Shown here: positions 11,807-21,204 of the stretch, one piece after another
How the letters are laid out: every line of letters begins with the position of its first letter
Position numbering within the stretch: position 1 is the stretch's first letter
Source of the DNA: Aquanectria penicillioides
Lineage: Eukaryota; Ascomycota; Sordariomycetes; Hypocreales; Nectriaceae
Direction: 5' to 3'
Assembly (NCBI GenBank): GCA_003415625.1
Contig: PYIU01000002.1
Span: forward strand, 1,612,001 to 1,676,000
DNA length: 64,000 nt
Position numbers and translations under genes: made by a program
Notes under the pieces: generated by a model
Databases searched by the model: none
What the model was told of the DNA's origin: nothing
What the model saw: the letters and a program-made list of their open reading frames with translations, nothing else

Positions 11807-11814
11807 AAAAATTT
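11807..11814. promoter_or_regulatory. RRPE-like motif AAAAATTT upstream of MRT4
   Basis: The context is GGAAAAATTTCG. It matches the core of the yeast rRNA-processing element found upstream of ribosome-biogenesis genes. Its function here is inferred from position only. Confidence 0.4.
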
Positions 11815-12586
11815 CGAGGTCAGGGACCAAAAAAATTCGGGTGGGCGGTGGGACCCCGCAGTGCTGGTGGGCGGTCGTGGGTGGGCGTTCACCGAAAAAG
11901 AAGTGGGGGCACTGTGGTCGCTCACCACGGTGAGCATCCCCAAGTCCAGCAAGTAGTTACCAGTATCCGTGTTAGGAGAGACGATCGTCAGGATTTCCTT
12001 CCATGGTTCTCCTTATGCTCAATCTCAATGCTCACGAATAGAAAATGAAACACGGGGTTTTCAGTTCAACATAAGAATAGCCGATGACAATATTTCTTCC
12101 AATTCAGCGTGTCTCATCATCGACCATCGCTTTCCTGCTCGCGTGCTTTCGTTTGCTGGCTTGGCCAAGGCTTCGGGTGCAATGTGGGGTATATTTTTGG
12201 CTCCTGTTTGTCCCTGGTAACTGACCAACATGGTCTAGAAACGAGTGCAGCTCGTTTCTGTTAGGACTTACGCTTCGAATTCAACCGCTCTTGAACTCTT
12301 CCGTCTTTACCCACGTACCTGTGAAAAGGGCTGAATTGGGAGAGCTCATCTCTGACACTAAATGGTTGATCGACAGAGCTTTACCTTTCTAGTGCCGGAC
12401 GGCCTGCCTGCGATAACGCTGGCGGCAATGCTTCCTTTTTCTCATATTTGGATGGACTCATATCATCTTCAGAATCCCATGAATTCGGTCCTTCATTTGG
12501 ATGCCGAAATCCGGCTAGATCCTGTTCTTATCTAGTTATCTCGAGAGTGAGATGTGACCGCAGTTGGCGCTAATGCCAAATGCAAT

Positions 12587-12602
12587 GTTTCCCGCGGGAA
12601 AC
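12587..12602. promoter_or_regulatory. 16-bp perfect palindrome, copy 1 (upstream of threonine aldolase)
   Basis: The sequence GTTTCCCGCGGGAAAC reads the same on both strands. It ends 341 bp before the aldolase ATG. An identical copy lies upstream of the oxidase gene. The central CCGCGG holds CCG and CGG triplets, the half-site typical of zinc-cluster regulators. Confidence 0.7.
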
Positions 12603-12943
12603 TTGTCCAATGGCTGATGGCCCAAAATCAACCTCTCCATGAACCTGCATACAGTGTATACCCCATGGAGAACCGGTCGCGGAGCTTGTATCTAGTGCCT
12701 GGGCCAAGGTTGCTAATCCCATCCATGCGGATCGCCCTCAATGTAAGTCGGAAACTTAGTTGCGGGGGAAAGTCGGGCTGTGGTATCTCGGGAAATCCTT
12801 CGTGCCTCAAACCCAGGGAAGGTATCTAGCTGCTTCATCCACATAAATAAAGGTCACGTTCGACCCCGTGTCCCAACTTTCGAACTTAATACCTCACCAA
12901 TCCAAGAATCTCGAAGTTAGCCAAACCAGCTTTATCACCCAAA

Positions 12944-14231
12944 ATGACAGTCACCACCAACGGCACTGACACCGTGTTTGCGCCCAGCATCAAGGCAAAA
13001 TGGGCGGCTTCAGCCGACAAGGCATCGCGAGACTACCGTTCCGATGTAGTTACGGTTCCAACTGAAGCTATGATGCAGGTAAAAAATATTTACTTTCTGT
13101 TCTTACCTTTGTGATGTCGTTTAACTGACATCCCTTTCTAGGCCATTTTGGAAGCCTCTGTCAATGATGATATCTATGACACCGAGGGCGACCCTTCAGT
13201 TAAGGCTCTTGAAGCCAGGCTCATGGAGCTAACTGGGAAAGAAGCCGCCCTTTGGGTCATCTCCGGTACTCAGGGAAACCAGATTTGTTTGCGAACCCAT
13301 CTTACGCAGCCCCCGCATACCGTACTTTTGGATCACCGCGCCCATATTCATTGCTGGGAGTCGGGCGCTCTGCCCGTCATGTCACAGGCCTCGGTCACCA
13401 CAGTTCATCCAAAGAATGGAGTTCACTTGACTCTCGAGGACGTCAAGGCCAACATGATTGCCGATGGAAATAGTATGTGGCTCCTTACCAACATTTAGTC
13501 TCTCGCTCTAACCTTTCCGATTTGCCAGTCCACTTTCCTACGACGCGGGTCGTCGCTTTGGAAAATACTCTCAGCGGCACCATTTTGCCTCTTGCTGAGG
13601 CCAAAGCCATCTCTGAATTTGTTCGCACGTTCCCAGTTCCTGAAGGTCAGAAGCCGGTTGCTATGCACATTGATGCTGCCGGTTATTCGACGGAGTCGCG
13701 GGCGAGGGAGTTGACATGAAGGAGTACGCTGCATGCTTTGACAGTCTGTCCATTTGTCTTTCTAAAGGCATTGGAGCCCCCATGGGCAGTGTTATCCTTG
13801 GGAGCAAGTCTTTTATCGAGCGGGCAAAGTGGTACCGAAAGATGTTTGGAGGAGGCACCAGGCAGCCGGGCATGATGGCGGCGGCGGCACTTGCGGCACT
13901 GGAATACAGCGTGCCCAGACTGCCACAAGTCCACGCTTTGACAAAGGCTACGGCAGAGAAGTTTGAGAAGCTAGGCTACAAGTTTGCGCTGCCTGTACAG
14001 ACAAATATGATTGTCTTGGACCTAGATGCCGTTGGCATCCCCCCAGCAGCATTCGTTGACTGCTGTGCAGAGCAGAATCTGGCGGTATTTCCCAACGGAC
14101 GCCTTGTATTCCATCATCAGATATCCGAAGATGCTGCGGAAGCCTTGGTAACTGCCTTGGCCAAGTTAATGGAGGCTAAGAACAGTGGTGCCCAACTTAG
14201 CACCAAGGAGGTTCATGGAGGATATTCTTAA
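12944..14231 (+). CDS. Threonine aldolase / beta-eliminating lyase family (one frameshift)
   Basis: This PLP enzyme (aspartate-aminotransferase fold) cleaves L-threonine, L-allo-threonine or related beta-hydroxy amino acids to glycine and an aldehyde. Exons are 12944-13078, 13142-13472 and 13529-14231. The early segment YRSDVVTVPTEAMMQA and the motif DDIYDTEGDPSVKALE match the family. The PLP lysine lies in SICLSKGIGAPMGSVI. The family motif HxDGAR is altered: the sequence reads HIDAA and then loses frame near 13679. One missing base there (a C beside the CCGG at 13678-13681) accounts for the shift. Exon lengths plus one base give exactly 390 codons, 389 residues. All other motifs are intact, so I suspect a sequencing error. 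If the shift is real, the protein ends before the active-site lysine. The gene lies in tandem with the oxidase and shares a promoter palindrome with it. Confidence 0.9.
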
Positions 14232-14611
14232 AAGCCTATCTACGAGGACACACCCTATATTTTAATCTGAAGTACTATTACAAGCAGCAATACTTACTTT
14301 ACAATTTGTGTACCGATGTATCGCTTTACTTCGTGTTCGAATGATGTTAAATCACAGCACATACTTGCATGTCTGGTTACCAACATGAACCGAATTGCGC
14401 CGTTGAAACTCAGACTGCGCTTCATTTTCTCAACCCTTCATTCCCACGTGTTCCCTCGTATCTCCCACAGATCGTCTCTTCGGATCCATTGCATTCAATC
14501 AAGGAGTGTAGCGTGATGACTCGTGCATATCCCTCACGGCGCCGGGCCCACAAAAGACTGCCGGCTCTCCGCGGCTCCTGATGGTGTCTATCTTCGGGCT
14601 ATTCCGGTGCA

Positions 14612-14627
14612 GTTTCCCGCGGGAAAC
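14612..14627. promoter_or_regulatory. 16-bp perfect palindrome, copy 2 (upstream of D-amino-acid oxidase)
   Basis: This is identical to the copy at 12587-12602. It ends 319 bp before the oxidase ATG, close to the 341-bp distance seen for the aldolase. Confidence 0.7.
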
Positions 14628-14870
14628 TATTGGAACTAATCAGATGGGGCTTCGGGCTTTTAACTGGCTCCCCTATCCTAGTTTTGGGTGGAATTACCGC
14701 CGAAGCCTATCTTGGCTGGGACTTGCAGCCGAACCGGAAGCGCGCTCGCCGTGGGTGGCCGATGCAACAGCTGCATGATAAAGGGCCTGTCATCAGCCAT
14801 CATGGCTGTGAATGCGGGGGCCTTCTTGCTATTCTCTCTACGCACCTCCTCTCTCAAGAATCAAACAGTG

Positions 14871-14877
14871 TATATAA
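14871..14877 (+). promoter_or_regulatory. TATA box of the D-amino-acid oxidase gene
   Basis: TATATAA lies 70 bp before the start codon, typical of an inducible fungal promoter. Confidence 0.5.
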
Positions 14878-14946
14878 CGCATTTATAAATAATTCCTACA
14901 CTGGCATACTTGCTCACTAAGGCAGCTGCGGAAAATAGAGGTCGCC

Positions 14947-16301
14947 ATGGCGGAGAAGCGAATCATCGTTGTGGGGTAAGTAGCAACATTGGTTTGGGTG
15001 GCCTTGGCTAACGCTTCATCACAGTGCTGGTGTGGCAGGTCAGTCATGAATTTCCAAAGCTGTTGCTATCTCTCTGACATTTCAGGCCTTACTACTGCAT
15101 TGCTATTGTCTAAAAATCCTCGATATGAGATTACCGTCGCGGCCAAGCACATGCCGGGAGACTATGATATCCAATACGCCTCACCCTGGGCCGGGGCCAA
15201 CTTCATGCCGTAAGAAGATGAATCAATTTTGCTTCCACAGTCAAAAAGCTGACTCCTTGGCATAGAGTGTCTGTGAGCGGCACAGACGCTGCAGAGTGGG
15301 ACAGGAATACGTGGTTCGCTCTGGAGGAGCTAGCGAGGACTCAACCCGAGTCTGGCATTCACTTTCAGAGTAAGTTCGCCGCTGGTCTGGAGACGCGATG
15401 ACCTGACTCTAAACTACGGTAGAAACAAAAATCCTCAACCGCAAGAAGGACATCGGCAGTATCACTGCAAAGTGGTTCGCGGAACTATTGTCGCCCAATC
15501 CCTGGTGGAAGACTTTGTTCGCCGACGTGAGTTTACCATCTTCCTGATCGAAGGCAACACAGCTTATGGCCCGAAAACAGTACAGGCAAATCCCCAGGGC
15601 TGAACTCACCCCTGATGTTGACAATGGGCATCACTTTACGTCAGTCTGCATCAACACTGCAATTTACTTGCCTTGGCTAGTTTCTCAATGCCTTCGAAAT
15701 GGCGTAGTCTTCAAGCGGGCCGTTTTCTCTCACATTGCCGACGCTGCAGCTCAAGGGGTGCATTCACAGCGGCAAGACGGCCGATATCGTGTTGAATTGC
15801 ACCGGCCTAGCTTCCCGGAGCCTTGGTGGAGTAGCTGACGGACTTGTACACCCAGCCAGGGGTCAGATCGTAGTCGTTAGAAACGAGGTAGATGAGATGG
15901 TGTCCGTTTCCGGCACAGATGACGGACCGGATGAGGCCATGTACATCATGTCTCGGGCAGCAGGTGGCGGAACCATCCTAGGCGGATGCTACCAAAAGGA
16001 CAGCTGGGAGTCACAGCCGGACCCCAGCCTGGCCCTCAGGATCATGAATCGATGCGTCAAGGCTTGTCCGCAGTTGACAAACGGAAAAGGCGTTGAGGGT
16101 CTGGATGTGATCCGGCACGGCGTGGGTCTGAGGCCGGCTCGGGAGGGCGGCGCCAGAATAGAGAAGGAGAAGGTTGAGGGAACGTGGGTGGTGCACAACT
16201 ATGGGCACGGAGGAGCAGGATACCAATGCTCGTACGGGTGTGCGCAGGTCGCTGTGAAGCTGGTCGAGGAGGTTTGCCACCAGGAAAAGGCCCGGCTTTA
16301 A
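14947..16301 (+). CDS. D-amino-acid oxidase (FAD-dependent; one frameshift)
   Basis: This flavoenzyme oxidatively deaminates D-amino acids to 2-oxo acids, ammonia and hydrogen peroxide, usually in peroxisomes. Exons are 14947-14975, 15025-15038, 15086-15209, 15266-15369, 15423-15526 and 15581-16301. The FAD-binding GxGxxG (VVGAGVAGLTT) is assembled across three exons, the middle one only 14 nt. Later family motifs are [33 protein letters not shown] and the C-terminal signature [17 protein letters not shown]. The protein ends in -ARL, an acceptable type 1 peroxisomal targeting signal. The frame breaks at the run GGGG (15755-15758); removing one base gives exactly 365 codons, 364 residues, the usual length. 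The break is probably a sequencing error. It is the probable co-regulated partner of the upstream aldolase. Confidence 0.93.
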
Positions 16302-16952
16302 GGGGTTCATGGAGGATTGAAGTCTAGATGTACCTAGCAGCGAGCTTCTATGGCGGTTTGGTAGTGTAAGTCGAGTGTCCGCGCACGGACCAAGTGTCCG
16401 CCCACCCCGAAAAGCCAGCGAAACTAATCCCTGTTGTGTGCGTGTGTTATTTTTTTCCTTTCGCACCTTCTAGGCCGCACAAACCACCACCACAATCAAA
16501 CACCATCTCATCTCCTCGGCCGACCCTCGAAAACAACGTCTTTGTTCTCTCTCTCCCTCTCCTCCATCTTCTCACCTCCATCGCCCATCCTTTAGGTCCA
16601 TCCTCTCCGTCGCCTCGACATTTCTTTCTTCCGATTCATTTTCTCTTCCGAGCCGCCACATCTCGTCACCCCTCCCATTCTCCATACCCGGCCCTTCGGT
16701 CCTCCGATTTTTGTCATCAGGCCTCCCGCACCGTTCCGCCATATCCCGACCGGAATAGCCTCTTCATCTCTACCAGCTTCCCCCGGAGACGTTTGAGACT
16801 TGGCCCTCCTCACGTCTCTTCCCCCAATCTGCCGACACCGTTCTCTCGCGACCGCTCTCTCTCCCGCCGCGCTCGCGCCCTCTGCTCCAATTTTCGCTGC
16901 TCAACTCCCCTCCTCGACCTCATCTCGAACTCTACAGAGCCACACAGCCATC
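16302..16952. other. Promoter and CT-rich leader of the G3BP-like gene
   Basis: 650 bp, with a very pyrimidine-rich stretch from about 16440 to 16950 typical of fungal 5' leaders. Open frames here are low-complexity Ser/Pro/Arg and have no support. Confidence 0.6.
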
Positions 16953-18725
16953 ATGGCCTCCAACGGTAACCCCACCCACCAGGATCAGTTCAAGGACTCT
17001 ATCGACCAACCTCAAGTAGCTCCTCTCGCCGCCACCGCCTCCGACTCCTCCGCCGCGGCTGCTGGTAACAACAACTTGTCCAAGGATGAGGTTGGCTGGT
17101 ACTTTGTCGAGCAATACTACACCACCCTGAGCAAGTCGCCCGAGAAGCTTCATGTATGCGAATTTCCCCCCTTCTGTACACCATGCGCGATCCGCTAACC
17201 TCTCCCTTGCAGCTTTTCTACGGCAAGCGCTCGCAATTCGTCTACGGTCTCGAGGCTGAGGTTGCCAACGTCTCGGTTGGCCGACAGGTATATTGAGCCC
17301 ATTTACCATTAGCCCTTTGGCCCACCCAACTAACCACCCCTATCCAATCAGGCTATCCAGGAGCGCATCAAGGCTCTCGACTTCCAAGACTGCAAGGTCC
17401 GAGTTTCCAACGTCGACTCCCAGGCCTCCTTTGACAACATTGTCATCCAAGTCATCGGCGAGACTTCCAACAAGGCCGGCGAACCCAAGAAGTTTGTTCA
17501 AACCTTCGTTCTCGCACAACAGCCCTCTGGTTACTTCGTCCTCAACGACATCTTCCGATACATCGACGAGGAGACCGACGACGAATCTGCTGAGGCCGCC
17601 GAGGAGACTGCTGAGGAGCCCGAGGCTGCCGCCGAGCCTGCTTCCCCTGTTGAGCCCGAGGCTGAGGAGGAGGAGGAACCCGTTGAGGAGACCAAGGAGG
17701 TCCCCGTCGAGCTCGATACTGCTATTGTGAACGAGAAGCTTGAGGAGGCTTCCAAGGACACTGCTGCCCCCAACGGAAGCTCCACTGAGTCTATTCCCGA
17801 GGAGGACAAAACCCCTGAGACCAAGCCTGCCACCCCTGCCGTGGATCCTGAGACCACTGCCAAGCAGCTCGCTGAGGAGGATGCTAAGAAGTCTGAGGAA
17901 CCCAAGGACCCAGCCCTACTCCCGTCGCGAAGCCTGCAGCTGCTCCCGCTGTTGTCGAACCTACTGGTCCTCCTAAGCCTATGACATGGGCTAGCCGTGC
18001 TGCTGCTGCCGCTGGGCCCAAGCCTGTCGTTCCTCTTCCTAAGACTCCCACTCCTCCCGTTCCCGCCCAGAACCGAGCTCCTGCTCCGCCCCTGCTGCCT
18101 CTCAACCCACTGCTGCTTCCACTGCCGCTCCCACTCCTGCCGCTGCCGCTCCCGCCGCCGCTACCGAGCCCCCCGCCAAGGAGGCTGCTGGCTGGCAGAC
18201 TGCTGGTGCCGACTCTAAGCGACAGAACCGACCTCAGTCTGTCTCCAACACTCCCACCGAGAAGGAGGGCACTCTCGGCTACGTTAAGTATGTGACAGAG
18301 AAGGTTCAGGAGGCTGACCTCCGAGCTGCCTTGGCTGCCCACGGCGAGCTGACTTACTTTGATATCAACCGCCAGAAGGTATGTTGTTCAATAAAGCGAC
18401 ACAAGTCTAGACGAGTGCTAACCATGACCCAGAACTGCGCCTTTGTTGAGTACAAGACTGCCGAGGGATACCAGGCCGCCGTTGCCGCCAACCCTCACAT
18501 CGTGAACGGCGAGAACATCGTTGTCGAGCCTCGCCGCCCCAAGGCCAACGCCTACGGTGGTAGCAGCTACGGGTCCGGCCGTGGTGGCATCTCTGGCCGT
18601 GGCCGTGGTGGTTTCGATGGCAACCGATCCGGCAGCCAGGGTCCTCGTGGCAACTTCTCCGGTCAGAACCGAGGTCGTGGTGGTGCTGCCGTGGTCGCGG
18701 CGGTGCCCAGGCCAACAACGCCTAA
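16953..18725 (+). CDS. NTF2-domain and RRM protein, G3BP/Nxt3-like (three frameshifts)
   Basis: G3BP-type proteins bind RNA, join stress granules and partner a Bre5/Ubp3-type deubiquitinase. Exons are 16953-17153, 17213-17287, 17352-18378 and 18433-18725. The NTF2-like domain spans about residues 40-165: VGWYFVEQYYTTLSKSPEKL, LFYGKRSQFVYG and YFVLNDIFRYIDEE. A long acidic region follows, then an Ala/Pro-rich linker with PMTWASRAAAAAG. The RRM comes next (GTLGYVKYVTEKVQEADLR, NCAFVEYKT), then an RGG tail. Three frameshifts, near 17914, near 18090 and near 18690, each fit one missing C in a C-rich context. Exon sum 1596 plus 3 gives exactly 533 codons. The last correction also restores a natural RGG-type ending at the TAA at 18723-18725. 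Without it the frame runs on to 18768. Three independent errors in a conserved gene point to poor base calling. Confidence 0.9.
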
Positions 18726-20060
18726 ATTATTCATATATAATACCGTGATCCAATGGCGATCGGTATAGTCAGATCTTGACACAAGATAGTCATGATGCTG
18801 ACGGGTGAGCAAGACGACTAAGATGGGAGGTGAGCTAGTCGCTAAAAGAAGCAATGGCCACAGGTTATATCAAGTGGTCCAAACGTCATAAAGAAACAAA
18901 ACACCGGAAGACATTGGTAAAGGCTAAAGGACGGATAGGGAGGAGCGGAGTTGGGCATTCCCTTGGAGGGTTAGTCGGAGTTGGAGCCGGAGTCATGATT
19001 GTTCGTTTTTTTCCAGATTTCGCTGCTTTGCGCGCTGCATCTGCATCTAATCCTCCCCGACCGACGATTTGGTTCATGGATTCAGCAAAAAAAAAAGGGA
19101 AAATGAAAGGTCCTTGGCTGGGAGCTCGGATTTTTGACATCATTCTTACACCTAATAGTCGTGTATATTTTCACACAAAAGCGAAAGGGGACGGGCGGGG
19201 GACTAGAAGCTGGAGTCGGATGGTGCACACAAAGGGCGGAGGACCAGATGACGGACAGGAACATGGGGCATAGGAAACTCAGGATGACGGGAGAGCATGG
19301 ATGGGCCCGGCGGGAAGCAGGACGGGAGGCACCACATTTGTACGTTCTACTGTTGCAAAAATAATCATCAGCACCTTTGGTCTGAGAGGAGTTTGGCGGA
19401 CAGTAAGGAATGGTTGGGCAAAACTGATACCAACGAGGTTGAATGAGAAAAACAATCAAGAACCATGCAAAGAAGTGTCATGACAAGCGAAGTGGCTTCG
19501 GCCGCGTTGAGCAATGAAACCCTCAATGGTAGCAACATGTCATTGACACGAACAAAATCAAAACCACTTTGTGGTGGTGTAGGAGGATGAGGATGAATCA
19601 GTCCATGATTATGACAGCGACATGCGAACAAACGAGTCGGAGTGCCCGAGGTCGTGGGCCCGAACTGGTTGGACGGTTCGCTGGGGGAAGAGTGTCATGA
19701 GAGCCCTTTTGTGGTTGAGTGAAGGACTTTTGTGATGGAAGGTACGTAATTGACGTCTTGGTAGGCCGGTTGTCGCCCGGGTTGGTCGGATGGTCGGGCA
19801 GATGCTCTGGTCCCGGGGTCGGGGTCTCGGAGGGGGTGAACGTACCCACAACCCGGGGGCAGCACCCGAAAAAGTTCCGCTACGACCTTCTCAAAGCAGA
19901 CAAACCCGCAAAGGTATTGCATTTGCTAGTTACGGGGCGTGCGAGCTATTTCTCCAGCTTTAGAGCTTGCTACCCTTGTGAAGGATGGGAACAACCCGGG
20001 TTTGTTAGGGGAGGGGGGCGTGTTGGAGAAAGAAGGTGAAGGGAAGGGGAAGGGGAAGAC

Positions 20061-20084
20061 GGGGGGGGGGGGGGGGGGGGGGGG
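20061..20084. repeat. Homopolymer G24
   Basis: Twenty-four consecutive G residues are preceded by a GGGGAA-rich stretch. The length is likely to be inaccurate. Confidence 0.9.
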
Positions 20085-21182
20085 AGCGGAGAGGAATCCA
20101 ATATTGCGGCTCTCAAAATGAGTCAGGCCGGCTGCTGGATTCTCTTCATGTGCCGAAGATCCGGGGGAGGATTCAAGATCGGAGTGAAGGAAAGGGGCCT
20201 GAGGGTATGCAGAGTGAGGATGAGAAACGGCGCAGCCACGAGATGTAATTGGGAATGGGATCTTTTTTTCCTCTCTCAATCTTAGCGTTGGGGTCGGGGT
20301 TGGATGGGCGGCCAAGGCGGCAGACGGATGGTGGGAAGGACGGGAGATGGGAAATGGGGATAGGGATGGCGATGGCGATCGGCATCTAAGCAGCATGGCG
20401 TCGTGATGACTACGTGACTGGCGGGCTTGAGTTGGGGGCGAACGATCATCCGGGTACATCAATGCAAAGGGAGGAAGAGGACGCGTTTGGTAGGAATGGA
20501 CGCAGGTGTAACTGCAAGTACAGTAAGTCTAAGGCCTGGCGTGTGTGTGAATGGGACGAGTGACTGTTATGCAAGGATGTTTTAGGAATGGCGAATCTCG
20601 GGGACGAAACTCATGCGGTGCAACGAGACGGAGGATTTTTTGATCAAGAGTCTCCCGATTATGCATCCTCGCCAATGCTAGCCGACTCTCAGGATAATCA
20701 ATCACGCCTTTCTAGGTACTGTACAATGCACTGTCCGGGGACAGCAGGGGGAGGGTTGCATCCCACATAGGTAGGTAGGTAGGTATCCCACAAGACGGCT
20801 GTGTACCTATGTATGTACATATGTGTGTGTGTGCAGTACCAAAAACAAGGATGGGAGCCAAGAATCGGCCCTGCTTCGATATATCCATCCGTAAGACGGA
20901 GTTATTCTATATAAAAAAAAATTATGCCTAGGCTGCTCCTTCGGGGGGTTGACATGAGAAAACAAGAAACGGGGATGACTATTAGGCCGTTTAAACTGCT
21001 TCATACCCCTCTCTGGGTTGTCATCATCCCTGGCCTGCGGGCCGCCAACTCAGTCGGCGGTGGGGAGAAGGATCTGGCGATGGCGGCACGGATGCACAAA
21101 AGGCGGAATGCAACAATGGGTCGGAGTTTAGGCTAGCGGGGCAGATGCGAATGACAGGGCATACGCAAGACACACAAGACGA

Positions 21183-21204
21183 GACAAGACAAGACAAGAC
21201 ACAA
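21183..21204. repeat. (ACAAG)n pentamer repeat
   Basis: About four tandem ACAAG units. Confidence 0.85.

Larger units (their letters stand above)
11537..12943. other. Divergent intergenic region between MRT4 and threonine aldolase
   Basis: 1.4 kb holding the MRT4 promoter (RRPE-like site, GC-rich boxes) on the left and the aldolase promoter (16-bp palindrome, TATA-like ataaata near 12843) on the right. No gene was recognised. Confidence 0.6.
14232..14946. other. Intergenic promoter region of the D-amino-acid oxidase
   Basis: 715 bp holding the aldolase 3' UTR, the second 16-bp palindrome and a TATA box. No gene was recognised. Confidence 0.65.

Noticed and set aside
13680..13710. Very short intron to explain the aldolase frame change
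   Set aside because: The only GT..AG choice would be about 26 nt, below the usual fungal minimum; one missing base fits better.
12944..16301. Aldolase and oxidase as pseudogenes
   Set aside because: Each has a single indel at or beside a short C/G run, with all other motifs, splice sites and promoters intact; the next gene shows the same error type three times.
16394..16969. 191-codon Ser/Pro-rich frame before the G3BP-like gene
   Set aside because: Pyrimidine-rich leader; no domain, and it overlaps the true start.
19926..20462. 178-codon minus-strand frame
   Set aside because: It contains a polyproline run made by the G24 tract and no domain.
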